DNA of 64,000 nucleotides from Xenorhabdus ehlersii (GTDB lineage: Bacteria > Pseudomonadota > Gammaproteobacteria > Enterobacterales > Enterobacteriaceae): positions 372,001-436,000 of the forward strand of contig NZ_RAQI01000001.1 in the NCBI RefSeq assembly GCF_003610465.1, in the 5' to 3' direction. The notes beneath the pieces were generated by a model. It saw nothing but the letters and a program-made list of their open reading frames with translations. It searched no databases and was not told the DNA's origin. Positions within the stretch are counted from its first letter, which is position 1. Every line of letters starts with the position of its first letter. The position numbers and the translations under genes are program-made. Below, piece after piece: positions 42,195-54,060 of the stretch.

Positions 42195-42515
42195 ATGAGT
42201 ACATTAATTGAATTAACCGAAGATAATTTTGATAGTGTAGTCGGTTCTAAAGGGATCTGTGTTGTTAGATTCTGGGCGCCATGGTGTGGCCCGTGTCGTG
42301 CGGTAGCACCAACGTTTAATCAATTATCAATTGATATGAAAGATAGTGCCACTTTCGGGGAAATCAATATTGATGATGCCAATAATATCGCTATGAAATA
42401 TGGTATTCGCAGCATACCAACGACATTAGTATATAAAGATGGGCAACCTGTAGATTCTCTTGTTGGCGTCGCTTCATTATCACAATTTAAGAATATGGTT
42501 TCTAAAAATTTGTAA
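42195..42515 (+). CDS. Thioredoxin
   Basis: 106 residues with the thioredoxin active site FWAPWCGPCRAVAP (Cys at about 32 and 35) and the cis-Pro motif RSIPTT. It is shorter on conserved surface identity than housekeeping TrxA and stands alone, divergent from the synthetase gene across a shared control region. It could handle the dithiol/disulphide state of a dithiolopyrrolone intermediate or protect the producer, but that is inference from position; it is not a flavin dithiol oxidase like HlmI. Confidence 0.9.
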   Translation: MSTLIELTEDNFDSVVGSKGICVVRFWAPWCGPCRAVAPTFNQLSIDMKDSATFGEINIDDANNIAMKYGIRSIPTTLVYKDGQPVDSLVGVASLSQFKNMVSKNL

Positions 42516-42900
42516 TCCAGGTTGAGTTAAATTTGAGGAGCCTGCCTTAATTAAAAAATTTAATGTTTTTGTGTCAGGCTCAATTTATCAAAAATAAGCG
42601 CTTAAAAATAACAGTGAAAAAATTTGGCCGATGAGTTTTGGTTCATCTGTTTCGGGTAATCAGATTAATTCATTGGGAAAATATCCATGGGAATACCTAA
42701 AAATCATGATGATTTTTTCATCTGATGAACCAGCAAAATGGTCGCTTTCATTGGAAAGTGCTTATGTCATCAAAGAGTTTTTGTAAAAATTATAGATAAG
42801 ATCCCAAATTGGATAACAATAATAAGAAAATAGATGGAAATAAAATGTGTATTCCGTCGATAAATAATGAAAATTTATCGACGGTCATTTAAAAATGAAA
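42516..42900. other. Gap with a possible 51-codon reading frame
   Basis: 385 bases between the thioredoxin and DUF2938 genes. GAGCCTG / CAGGCTC (42538-42581) could form a loose hairpin after the thioredoxin gene. A plus-strand frame, ATG at 42631 to TAA at 42784-42786, encodes 51 residues (MSFGSSVSGNQINSLGKYPW...). It has no clear ribosome site, and I do not recognise it; it may be a gene remnant. Confidence 0.35.
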
Positions 42901-43398
42901 TCAAGAAAATAACGTTAATAATAACGCAGCTAAATACAGACCAACACCATAAGAAGTGTGTGCCATCAGGCTTCTTAGTCTGGTTGTATTAGGGGCAGGT
43001 GTTTTAGATGCAGCCATCCCCATTCCCATACCTGGTTGCATAATGAAGAAAGGGGCAACTAAAGTAACGATGCCGATAATTAAAGCTGGCAGAAAAGTGG
43101 GGTTTCTTGCCCAATCTAATCCATAAATGAGTAATAGTACGCCGGCAAAAATGATCCCAATCAAATAGTGGGCAAACCAACCAATTCCGGTTTCACCTTT
43201 CACAGGCTCAGCTTGTAGAATGCTTGTATGGATAAATTTCCCTTTGGGAATATGTCCAATCCAGCGTCCTACCATGCTATAGTTCAGTGAGGGAATTCCG
43301 AAACACCGTTTTATGAAAACCGCCCAAAGATCCATAACAACCGTTGCACCAACGCCAATCAGTACAGAATAAACAATAAACTCCAATCCTTCATTCAT
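42901..43398 (-). CDS. DUF2938 family membrane protein
   Basis: 165 residues with about four hydrophobic segments (about 8-28, 72-92, 103-122, 146-163) and the conserved-looking patches MDLWAVFIKRCFGIPSLNY and GWFAHYLIGI. Family of unknown function. It is divergent from the ArsR-rhodanese gene, an arrangement that suggests the regulator controls it. Cytoplasmic membrane. Confidence 0.8.
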   Translation of the reverse strand: MNEGLEFIVYSVLIGVGATVVMDLWAVFIKRCFGIPSLNYSMVGRWIGHIPKGKFIHTSILQAEPVKGETGIGWFAHYLIGIIFAGVLLLIYGLDWARNPTFLPALIIGIVTLVAPFFIMQPGMGMGMAASKTPAPNTTRLRSLMAHTSYGVGLYLAALLLTLFS

Positions 43399-43533
43399 CT
43401 GTTGCGATCCTCCGAATTGTGGCTATCTATTAATGGTCAATCAATCAGCGAGTACTCGAAATGACTAAAAAACTTTGCTACCATGATGGTCAATTAAATT
43501 ATTGAATATAATAATGATGGAAGTAGAAAGTCA

Positions 43534-44175
43534 ATGTTTGATAAAGAAATTCTTGTTGAGATCGCGGAAATTGCTAAGGTGTTGGGAAATTCCCATCGAT
43601 TGATATTGCTTGAGTGTCTGATAGATACTGAACAATCCGTGGAAAATTTGTCGGAGCTTTCCGGTTTGTCGATTGCCAATACTTCCCAGCATCTCCAGCA
43701 TCTCAAACGTGCAGGGTTGCTCCAGTCTCGCAAATCAGGTAAGCATGTACTTTATCGTCGGAGTGAAGGGCCTATCATAGAGGTTATCTCTGCGATCCAG
43801 CAATATGCCGAATTTAACCGCAAAGAAATGCGTAGGTTGATCGATGATTCGAGCAATCAGGAAGCCGTTTCGTGGGAAGAGCTGCTGGAGAGGATCAAAG
43901 CTAAGAGTATGACTTTACTCGATGTCAGACCAAAAGAGGAGTTTGAACAGGGTCATTTACCCGATGCTATTAATATTCCTGTTGATGAGCTGGAGAATAG
44001 GCTGGATGAACTGGCATCTAATAGGGAGTTGATCGCCTATTGCCGTGGCCCTTATTGTGTACTTTCTGCCAATGCCCTCGCATTGCTTCGTGCTAAGGGA
44101 ATTCAAGCCCGTCGGTTTAAAAAAGGATTTTCGGGTTGGAAAGAGGCCGGAATGCGAATCGAGACAAAATCTTAA
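43534..44175 (+). CDS. ArsR-family regulator fused to a rhodanese domain
   Basis: 213 residues. An N-terminal winged helix-turn-helix (about 8-90, with ANTSQHLQHLKRAGLLQSRKSG as recognition region) lacks the ELCVCDL metal site. A C-terminal rhodanese domain (about 112-210) has the active-site loop CRGPYC (Cys170, Cys175). Fusions of this kind may sense reactive sulphur or metals. Divergent to DUF2938 over 135 bases, so probably autoregulating that pair. Whether it also reads the sulphur antibiotic next door is open. Confidence 0.88.
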   Translation: MFDKEILVEIAEIAKVLGNSHRLILLECLIDTEQSVENLSELSGLSIANTSQHLQHLKRAGLLQSRKSGKHVLYRRSEGPIIEVISAIQQYAEFNRKEMRRLIDDSSNQEAVSWEELLERIKAKSMTLLDVRPKEEFEQGHLPDAINIPVDELENRLDELASNRELIAYCRGPYCVLSANALALLRAKGIQARRFKKGFSGWKEAGMRIETKS

Positions 44176-44251
44176 TAAATATCTAGCGATCACAATCACA
44201 TTTTTGTTGATTAAAAATTGAGCTGGCATTAAAAGTAAATAAAATCAAAAA

Positions 44252-44331
44252 CTGATTGTTACTGCTTAGATAGGAAAAACCTGACATCGGCTTTCTCCAC
44301 GGTATAGAGACTGACGTTGTCAGGTTTTTTT
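44252..44331 (+). promoter_or_regulatory. BglG-type antiterminator site (RAT) overlapping a terminator
   Basis: The stretch 44252-44281 (CTGATTGTTACTGC...GG-AAAACC pattern) closely matches the ribonucleic antiterminator bound by BglG in the E. coli bgl leader. Its 3' end overlaps a terminator stem, AAACCTGACA (from about 44276) pairing with TGTCAGGTTT, followed by a run of T to 44331. Binding of a BglG-family protein would expose the PTS gene 58 bases downstream. No such protein gene is in the window. Confidence 0.85.
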
Positions 44332-44340
44332 CATTGGTAG

Positions 44341-47249
<2,909 letters not shown>

Positions 47250-47264
47250 TTCTATTTTTGATTC

Positions 47265-47294
47265 ATAAGGTTCTGAGTCTGTTCAGAACCTTTA
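47265..47294. terminator. Terminator after the beta-glucoside operon
   Basis: Perfect 12-base stem ATAAGGTTCTGA / TCAGAACCTTAT (last pair approximate) with loop GTCTGT, 15 bases after the stop codon, shared with the convergent mog gene. Confidence 0.8.
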
Positions 47295-47335
47295 TGGTCT
47301 TCAATGATTAATAGCAACAAGCAACATGTGGATTT

Positions 47336-47911
47336 TTAACGACGTGCACTTTTCGGCCTGAATGCGGCTACAACGCTTTCATCTGTTTCTACATAAGGGC
47401 CATCCAGCAATTGGATGCAGTAGGGAACACTGGCGAAAATTCCCGCTACCAACACCTTGCCATCTTCGTTTTTTAATCCTTCTAGTGTTTCTGCGATGGC
47501 TTTCGGTTGTCCGGGAAGGTTTAGAATCAGCGCTTGATTGCGGATCACGCCAACTTGCCGGGACAGAATGGCTGTTGGTACAAATTGAAGGCTGATTTGG
47601 CGCATTTGTTCCCCAAATCCTGGCATTTCACGATCAGCAATTGCCAGCGTTGCATCCGGCGTTACATCGCGACGTGCGGGACCCGTCCCCCCAGTGGTCA
47701 GTACCAGATGACATCCCAATTCATCGACCAGTTCACACAATGTTTGTTCAATCAGGATTTGCTCATCAGGGATCAGGCGGGTTTCTACGCTAAAAGGTGT
47801 GGTAATCGCTTTTTTCAGCCATGTTTCCAGTGCGGGCAGCCCTTTATCCTGATAAACGCCATTTGACGCACGATCAGAAACAGACACGAGGCCAATGCGC
47901 AATACATTCAT
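47336..47911 (-). CDS. mog: Molybdopterin adenylyltransferase
   Basis: Adenylates molybdopterin before molybdate insertion in molybdenum-cofactor synthesis. It is 191 residues (E. coli 195). Motifs: IGLVSVSDRASNGVYQDKG at the start and the nucleotide/substrate loop LTTGGTGPARRDVTPDA at about 75-91. Core gene; its E. coli neighbours satP and talB have been pushed apart here by insertions on both sides. Confidence 0.96.
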   Translation of the reverse strand: MNVLRIGLVSVSDRASNGVYQDKGLPALETWLKKAITTPFSVETRLIPDEQILIEQTLCELVDELGCHLVLTTGGTGPARRDVTPDATLAIADREMPGFGEQMRQISLQFVPTAILSRQVGVIRNQALILNLPGQPKAIAETLEGLKNEDGKVLVAGIFASVPYCIQLLDGPYVETDESVVAAFRPKSARR

Positions 47912-48281
47912 ACAAACCTCAATTAATTATGAAAAATAATAAAACTTTTTGGCTGCAACTTGAAATTTATTGGGTATAAGTTATAGCTAAGTCGATGGTA
48001 GCATGGCTCCAACTTCGTTGCAGCGTAATAATATTTCTACTATTCACCTATATGGTATTGTGGCAAATTTTTATCGTCCACATCCATCTCCTGGTACAGA
48101 TAAAGGTGCTGTTGCGGGAAAGCAGATGAAGTTTAAAGCTATAAAATCACGCTGTACTGCTTTAATCATAGCCTGAGGAGTTCCACTATTCTGTTTTCTT
48201 TAACAAAAATTTTGATCGTTCCTCAGGCTCTGAGTTTCCTTTCTTAAGCAGAGTTCGGGTTATTTAATCAACTTTATTTGA
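47912..48281. other. mog upstream region with an inverted repeat
   Basis: 370 bases. A 57-codon plus-strand frame (48003-48176, MAPTSLQRNNISTIHLYGIV...) has no ribosome site and no known likeness. GCCTGAGGA at 48172 pairs with TTCCTCAGGC at 48219-48228 over a 38-base loop. It should include the mog promoter and the end of the receptor transcript; nothing further recognised. Confidence 0.35.
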
Positions 48282-50534
48282 TCAAAAAGTCGCCGTTATA
48301 CCTAACCTGAATGTACGACCAGGAGAAGGAATATAACCTACATTAATTGGTTGTATATAATATCTATCAAAAACATTATCCACAGTAAAATCTGCTATTA
48401 TGTTTTTATTTATAATTAATGAACTTCTAAAATCAACGATTGTTGCCGGTTTATAGTCGATAGGTGCTAACAATGGAGCAGAACCTCGTCCAACCCTAGC
48501 GGTTGGTATTGCTCTTTTATCAAAGTACGATATTCGTCCACCAATAGATAATTTGTTGTTAAGGAACCCTTGATTTACATCGAGTGAATAGCTTTTTTTA
48601 GGCGGAATGTGGTTTGTTGCATAATCAGATGGAAGGTTCTCATTAATGCATCCTTTTTCTTTTTTACAAAACTCAATATTTATATAGTAATTTGCTGATG
48701 CTTTTACTGTAAAATCCTTAATCTTATAGCTTGTCTCTAGCTCAATTCCTTCAAATTTTGCTTTATTGATATTATCAATATGCATTGAAAATTTATCCCA
48801 TTGCCAGCTACGACTAATATAATTATCAATGTTAGAGTTAAAATAACCGATGCTTAATTTTAATTCATCATTTGCTATCAGATTTTCAAAGCCAAACGCA
48901 GATCCTATTTCAATATTTTTCATAGTCTCATGTTGTAGGTTATTATCAGCTTTCATAAAAAAGCCATTTGTCCCTTCAACTAATGAAGGAAATCTTGGAC
49001 TTTGAGAATAACGACTATACAGCATTATTTGTTTTGTTGGTCTATATTCAACGCCGAAACTATATCCATAAGCCGTTCCATCCTTAGGTATTGATGGGGT
49101 ATCACCTTTATCTTTTAATGAATAACCTTTATGCTCAAAAGAAGATAGTAAATTAATGTTATTGGTTAATTCATACTTCCCATTAACAAAAATACGGTAT
49201 TCTTGTCTTGTTCCTTCTCGCTGGTGAGGATGCTGAGACCAAAAACCTTTGGCTGGCCCCGTTTTTTCGGTAAGATAACTCCCTCCCAGAAGTACATTTG
49301 TTGGTTTATTATACATGTCAAATTCTAAGTCATTAGAAAGATTAACCCCCCATGTGTCAGATTTCTTTTCATCACCTAATGTATTTTGGGATGTTTTAGG
49401 TCTGTCTTTTAAATCTAAATGCCATAGAGAAAAGTTAAAATCAATTAACGGGTTACTTGATTTCCAATCATAACCTAGTTTATATCTTGCTAAACGAACA
49501 TAAGCATTTGGTCCTTGTGATACTGGGACCGTAGTTCCTTTATCTATAGTTGTTGTATCTGCAACATATGTTTCACCAAAAGTACTATCATATAGGCTGT
49601 AAACAGCACTAACTCTGTGCTCATCATTAATCCATGCGCTGGTTTTTAATAAATAAGAACGTGTATTCTCTGATGTATTAGGTACTGCTGCACCTTTAGG
49701 ATAAATGGTATAACCAGCATCTTGGACAGTTTCGGCTGTTACGGGGCAAGGCGCTATATTGTCATTATCATCATAATATTCATCCGGACATAAATACCCT
49801 GGTCGCGTATAATTATTTGTACCAAATCCTTTTTTTCCTGAATGATAATTTCCTCTGATGCGTTTTGATACCCCAGCTAAAAACTCGAAATTTTCATCTG
49901 CATAAGCAACCACTACACTTCCAGTGTTGTTTTTTCCATTAAATATGTTTTCTTTTTTTGGAGACGGTTCATCATTCCATGTGTAATTATTATAGTTTGA
50001 GTGGTTACTTAAAAGACTACCTTTTAGGCGTATACCAAAGTTATCACCTGGAATTAATATATCAGCAGGAGATATTGTTTTCATATTCACAGTACCACCT
50101 ATCCCTGTAATACCGGAACCGCCATAAAATCCTTTTTTTATATCTACTTCACCGATGAAGTCTGGATCAATATAAGTACGGTTAGATACCCCCTGATAGC
50201 CTCGATATAAGGCTGTTTGATTTATAGTATCATCAACACTAGTAGAAATTCTTCCTTGACCTTGTAAACCTCGGATATTGACATCTATTGCTCCTGATGA
50301 TCTGGATTCACCAGACAGAACTCCCGATGTACTTTTAAATATATCAGCAGGATTAATGATTATTTGTTTATTTAATTCCTGACTATCTAGTAATACTTCA
50401 TTATTCTTCTTTAAGTCTAATGAAGAATAAACATATATAGTATCGCTTGAATGTTCGGTAGTTGATTCATTCGCAGCGAAAGAGTAAAGCGGGCTGACTG
50501 CAAAAAGAGTGATAAAAAAGTGTGGATTATTCAT
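48282..50534 (-). CDS. TonB-dependent outer-membrane receptor, haem/siderophore type
   Basis: About 750 residues from the ATG at 50534: signal peptide MNNPHFF...LYSFA (20 residues), TonB-box-like DTIYVYSS, plug domain about 50-170 with VNIRGLQGQGR and GGSGITGIGGTVNMKT, then a 22-strand barrel ending in the aromatic FRLGITATF. The barrel contains two Cys pairs in a loop (RPGYLCPDEYY...APCPV). SPRFPSLVEG followed by ADNNLQHETMKNIEIG resembles haemophore/haem receptors of the HasR kind, but the ligand is uncertain. The 13 extra upstream codons fall within a Fur box. Inserted between talB and mog. Confidence 0.85.
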   Translation of the reverse strand: MNNPHFFITLFAVSPLYSFAANESTTEHSSDTIYVYSSLDLKKNNEVLLDSQELNKQIIINPADIFKSTSGVLSGESRSSGAIDVNIRGLQGQGRISTSVDDTINQTALYRGYQGVSNRTYIDPDFIGEVDIKKGFYGGSGITGIGGTVNMKTISPADILIPGDNFGIRLKGSLLSNHSNYNNYTWNDEPSPKKENIFNGKNNTGSVVVAYADENFEFLAGVSKRIRGNYHSGKKGFGTNNYTRPGYLCPDEYYDDNDNIAPCPVTAETVQDAGYTIYPKGAAVPNTSENTRSYLLKTSAWINDEHRVSAVYSLYDSTFGETYVADTTTIDKGTTVPVSQGPNAYVRLARYKLGYDWKSSNPLIDFNFSLWHLDLKDRPKTSQNTLGDEKKSDTWGVNLSNDLEFDMYNKPTNVLLGGSYLTEKTGPAKGFWSQHPHQREGTRQEYRIFVNGKYELTNNINLLSSFEHKGYSLKDKGDTPSIPKDGTAYGYSFGVEYRPTKQIMLYSRYSQSPRFPSLVEGTNGFFMKADNNLQHETMKNIEIGSAFGFENLIANDELKLSIGYFNSNIDNYISRSWQWDKFSMHIDNINKAKFEGIELETSYKIKDFTVKASANYYINIEFCKKEKGCINENLPSDYATNHIPPKKSYSLDVNQGFLNNKLSIGGRISYFDKRAIPTARVGRGSAPLLAPIDYKPATIVDFRSSLIINKNIIADFTVDNVFDRYYIQPINVGYIPSPGRTFRLGITATF

Positions 50535-50552
50535 AAGATTACTACATTTGTT

Positions 50553-50577
50553 GATAATAATAACTATTATCATTATG
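50553..50577 (-). promoter_or_regulatory. Fur box upstream of the TonB-dependent receptor
   Basis: GATAATAATAACTATTATC, with further overlapping NAT triplets, lies 19 bases before the receptor ATG and is a near match to the Fur consensus GATAATGATAATCATTATC. It predicts iron repression and supports the downstream start codon. Read by eye. Confidence 0.82.
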
Positions 50578-50689
50578 CATTAATAATGTTCTTTGAACAA
50601 CTTATCTTTAGGGGTTTTGTACGGAGCGAGCAGGAGCCAAAATGTCAAATAGGGGCAGGACAAATCGGTTTGATGGCAAGGCAAAAAAA

Positions 50690-50750
50690 CAAACTCCATT
50701 AGTTTTGAATGGAGTTTGTCAGTGGCTTAAGGCGACCAATTAGTCGCCTT
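50690..50750 (-). terminator. Two hairpins after talB
   Basis: CAAACTCCATT / AATGGAGTTTG (50690-50718), followed on the minus strand by a T-run, is a good terminator. AAGGCGAC / GTCGCCTT (50729-50750) is a second perfect stem closer to talB. Confidence 0.85.
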
Positions 50751-50781
50751 TGTGCAAGAAAAAATAGCGTATCGCTTGAGA

Positions 50782-51735
50782 TTACAGCAGATCAGCAATC
50801 ATGCTCTCAAGTTTGCCTTGGTCTACTGCAAACTTACGGATACCTTCTGCCAGTTTTTCAGTTGCCATTGCATCTTGGTGGTGGTTCCAGTAGAACTCGG
50901 CTTCAGTCATTGGCGCTGGACGTCCTTTGGTTTCGCCTTCGTAACCCAGTTTGCGCTCAACTTCACCTTCTGTCTCAGACAGTTCTTTTAGCAGTGCTGG
51001 AGAGATTGTCAGGCGGTCACAGCCTGCCAGTTCCAGAATTTCACCAGAGTTACGGAAACTTGCACCCATAACAACCGTGTTGTAACCGTGCTCTTTGTAG
51101 TACTGATAAATTTCAGAAACAGAAATCACACCTGGATCTTCATGCGGTGCGAATTCTTGCTTGCCACTATTTGCTTTGTACCAGTCAAGGATACGGCCGA
51201 CAAATGGAGAAATCAGGTAGACACCGGCTTCTGCACAAGCACGTGCCTGGGCAAAGGAGAACAGCAGAGTCAGGTTACAGTTGATGCCTTCTTTTTCCAG
51301 TTGTTCCGCAGCACGGATACCTTGCCAGGTGGAGGCCAGTTTGATCAGGATGCGATCGTTGCTGATACCTGCTTCGTTGTACAGTTTGATCAGACGTTTT
51401 GCTTTCGCTACGCTTGCTTCGGTGTCATAAGACAGGCGTGCATCAACTTCAGTGGAGATACGGCCAGGGATCAGTTTCAGAATTTCCAGACCAATGTTAA
51501 CAGCCAATTTATCGCTGGCATCAATAACTTGTTGTTCACGGGAATCGCTTTGACCACGCGCCCATTCAACAGCTTCATCGATCAGTTGGCGATATTCTGG
51601 AATTTGAGCTGCATTCAAAATCAGGGAAGGGTTAGTGGTCGCATCTTGCGGCTGATACAGTTTCATCGCCTCGATATCCCCGGTATCTGCTACTACTGTT
51701 GTCAGTTTACGCAGGGAAGTCAGTTTATCGGTCAT
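50782..51735 (-). CDS. talB: Transaldolase B
   Basis: Pentose-phosphate enzyme moving a dihydroxyacetone unit between sedoheptulose-7-phosphate and glyceraldehyde-3-phosphate. It is 317 residues, as in E. coli. The Schiff-base Lys132 lies in [22 protein letters not shown] at about 31-40 and [12 protein letters not shown] are conserved. Single gene with its own terminator, transcribed away from yaaA. Confidence 0.98.
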   Translation of the reverse strand: MTDKLTSLRKLTTVVADTGDIEAMKLYQPQDATTNPSLILNAAQIPEYRQLIDEAVEWARGQSDSREQQVIDASDKLAVNIGLEILKLIPGRISTEVDARLSYDTEASVAKAKRLIKLYNEAGISNDRILIKLASTWQGIRAAEQLEKEGINCNLTLLFSFAQARACAEAGVYLISPFVGRILDWYKANSGKQEFAPHEDPGVISVSEIYQYYKEHGYNTVVMGASFRNSGEILELAGCDRLTISPALLKELSETEGEVERKLGYEGETKGRPAPMTEAEFYWNHHQDAMATEKLAEGIRKFAVDQGKLESMIADLL

Positions 51736-51905
51736 GTTTAATATCTCATCGTTATACGTAAAATCTTTGGCAACGTTGCCTCGCCATCTTGTGATAATAA
51801 CATGGTCAAGCGCGGCTGTAAGGTAGGAAAATTCTATCGCTGAGATTCTCCGCTTTTTGTCTTTTTTGCTAAAGTGAGGGAAGTCTGGATTATTAGGAAA
51901 AAATA

Positions 51906-52682
51906 ATGCTTATTATCATTTCACCTGCAAAAACACTCGATTATGAAAGTCCACTCGCAACAGAAAAATATAGTCAACCGCTGTTATTGACGGAATCCCA
52001 ACAACTGATCGAGATTTGCCGGACGTTAACACCCGCACAAATCGGTAGTTTGATGAGTATTAGTGATAAATTGGCGGGATTGAATGCTGCTCGTTTTGCA
52101 GAATGGCAGCCCGATTTCACGCCAGAAAATGCCCGTCAGGCGATTTTGGCATTTAAAGGCGATGTTTATACCGGTATGCAGGCTGAAACTTTTTCTGCCG
52201 ATGATTTTGATTTTGCCCAAACACATTTAAGAATTCTATCTGGCCTATATGGGGTTTTGCGTCCTCTCGACTTGATGCAGCCTTATCGTTTGGAAATGGG
52301 CATTAAGCTGGAAAATCCACGCGGTAAAGATCTGTATCAGTTTTGGGGTGATTGTATTACTGAAAACTTAAATACAGCATTGGAACAGCAAGGTGATGAT
52401 GTTCTGGTCAATCTGGCATCAGATGAGTATTTCAAATCAGTAAATACCAAAAAGCTGGCAGCCAGGATTATCAAACCTGTTTTTCTGGATGAAAAAAATG
52501 GTAAATACAAGGTCATTAGCTTCTATGCTAAAAAAGCTCGTGGTCTGATGAGCCGTTTTATCATTCAAAACGAACTGACCGATCCAGCACGGCTGGTAGA
52601 GTTCAATCTGGAAGGATACGTTTTTGATGAATCTCTCTCTAAGGGAAATGAATTGGTATTTAAGCGTTCTGCGCAGAATTAG
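51906..52682 (+). CDS. yaaA: Peroxide-stress protein YaaA
   Basis: UPF0246 family, 258 residues (E. coli 258). [17 protein letters not shown] at the start, [37 protein letters not shown] and the C-terminal [15 protein letters not shown]. In E. coli YaaA lowers free iron and oxidative DNA damage during hydrogen peroxide stress. Divergent from talB and convergent with thrC. Confidence 0.96.
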   Translation: MLIIISPAKTLDYESPLATEKYSQPLLLTESQQLIEICRTLTPAQIGSLMSISDKLAGLNAARFAEWQPDFTPENARQAILAFKGDVYTGMQAETFSADDFDFAQTHLRILSGLYGVLRPLDLMQPYRLEMGIKLENPRGKDLYQFWGDCITENLNTALEQQGDDVLVNLASDEYFKSVNTKKLAARIIKPVFLDEKNGKYKVISFYAKKARGLMSRFIIQNELTDPARLVEFNLEGYVFDESLSKGNELVFKRSAQN

Positions 52683-52725
52683 TTTCTTAGTGTAACCAAT
52701 TTTAGTCTATAAAGCCCAGTATGGA

Positions 52726-52755
52726 ATCACTCCACCTATAAATGGGTGGAGTGAT
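52726..52755. terminator. Convergent terminator between yaaA and thrC
   Basis: Perfect 11-base stem ATCACTCCACC / GGTGGAGTGAT in the 83-base gap between the convergent genes. No strong T-run. Confidence 0.75.
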
Positions 52756-52765
52756 AAATGCCAGG

Positions 52766-54058
52766 TTATTTCGATGCTTTTTCCATCAAAAATTCACGTA
52801 ACGTTAAGAAATCAGCGGGCATAAAGTGGGATAACAAGTCCAGATCTGCGCGTTCAGCTAACGCTTGTGGCAAGGACAATGGTTGGCCGAGTGTTGCTTC
52901 GACGCTTTCCTTAAATTTGGCTGGATGAGCAGTACCCAGGAACAAGCCATATTCCCCTTCTTGTAATTGATCACGCAAAACACGATAAGCGACGGCAGCA
53001 TGTGGTTCGGAAATATAGCCTTTTGCCGCCAGTTCGCGCATGGTGCTTTGAGTGGTTGTATCATCCACAACCCCGTTGGCCAGTTCACTCAGTGCCCAGC
53101 TTTTGCGTTCGAACAGTTCTTCAATGCGCGGCCAGTTATTGGGCTGGCTGACATCCATGGCATTGGATAATGTTGGAATGGTTTGATGTGGTAGCCACTT
53201 ACCTTCCGCTAAATAACGAGGAACAGTGTCATTAACATTAGTTGCCGCGATAAAACGTTTTATCGGCAATCCCAGCGATTTTGCCAGTAGCCCCGCGGTT
53301 AAATTACCAAAATTTCCGCTTGGGACGGAAATAACTAATTGTTCACGTTTTTCTGCTGGGATTTGTGCAACCGCTTCAAAGTAATAACAGATTTGTGCCA
53401 GTAGGCGGCTGATATTAATTGAGTTGGCTGAGTTGAGATGTAAAGCCTGCTTCAATTCTTCGTCATCAAAAGCCTGTTTGACCAATGCCTGGCAAGCATC
53501 GAAATCCCCCTTGATAGCAACCGTATGAATGTTGCCACCCAGAGTACAAAAGAGTTTTTCCTGCAATGGGCTGATTTTGCCTTCGGGATAAAGGATCACA
53601 ACCTGTACGTTATTCAATCCATAGAAAGCATGAGCAACTGCGGCGCCGGTATCACCGGATGTTGCAGTCAAAATAGTGACGGGTTGTTCTCCTGCAATCT
53701 GGGTAAGAATTTGGGCCATGAAACGGCCGCCAAAGTCTTTGAACGCCAGTGTTGGGCCGTGATAAAGCTCCAGTGAAGCGATGTCATCTTCGACAGTCGC
53801 TACAGGGGCAGGGAAGGCAAATGCATTTTTCACGCGAACTGCCAATTGCTCTGCGGGAATTTCATCGCCGATAAAGGCAGTGAGAATGCGTTGGCTGCGG
53901 CTGACAAAATCCAATTGCAATAAGTCATCAATTTCATTACGGCTGAATGCTGGTAAATCCTGTGGAAAAAAGAGGCCTTGCTGTTTACCTAATCCCTGTT
54001 TTACCGCCTGTGAAAAACTGACCTGCTCGCTGTTGTCTTTTAAATTATATAATTTCAT
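52766..54058 (-). CDS. thrC: Threonine synthase
   Basis: PLP enzyme converting O-phosphohomoserine to threonine. It is 430 residues from the ATG at 54058 (MKLYNLKDNSEQVSF). The PLP Lys is in LAFKDFGGRFMAQ (about residue 107) and the phosphate loop in SVPSGNFGNLTAG. It begins two bases after the thrB stop codon, so the three thr genes are one translationally linked operon. The 14-codon upstream extension overlaps thrB and is not in the family. Confidence 0.98.
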   Translation of the reverse strand: MKLYNLKDNSEQVSFSQAVKQGLGKQQGLFFPQDLPAFSRNEIDDLLQLDFVSRSQRILTAFIGDEIPAEQLAVRVKNAFAFPAPVATVEDDIASLELYHGPTLAFKDFGGRFMAQILTQIAGEQPVTILTATSGDTGAAVAHAFYGLNNVQVVILYPEGKISPLQEKLFCTLGGNIHTVAIKGDFDACQALVKQAFDDEELKQALHLNSANSINISRLLAQICYYFEAVAQIPAEKREQLVISVPSGNFGNLTAGLLAKSLGLPIKRFIAATNVNDTVPRYLAEGKWLPHQTIPTLSNAMDVSQPNNWPRIEELFERKSWALSELANGVVDDTTTQSTMRELAAKGYISEPHAAVAYRVLRDQLQEGEYGLFLGTAHPAKFKESVEATLGQPLSLPQALAERADLDLLSHFMPADFLTLREFLMEKASK

Positions 54059-54060
54059 GG

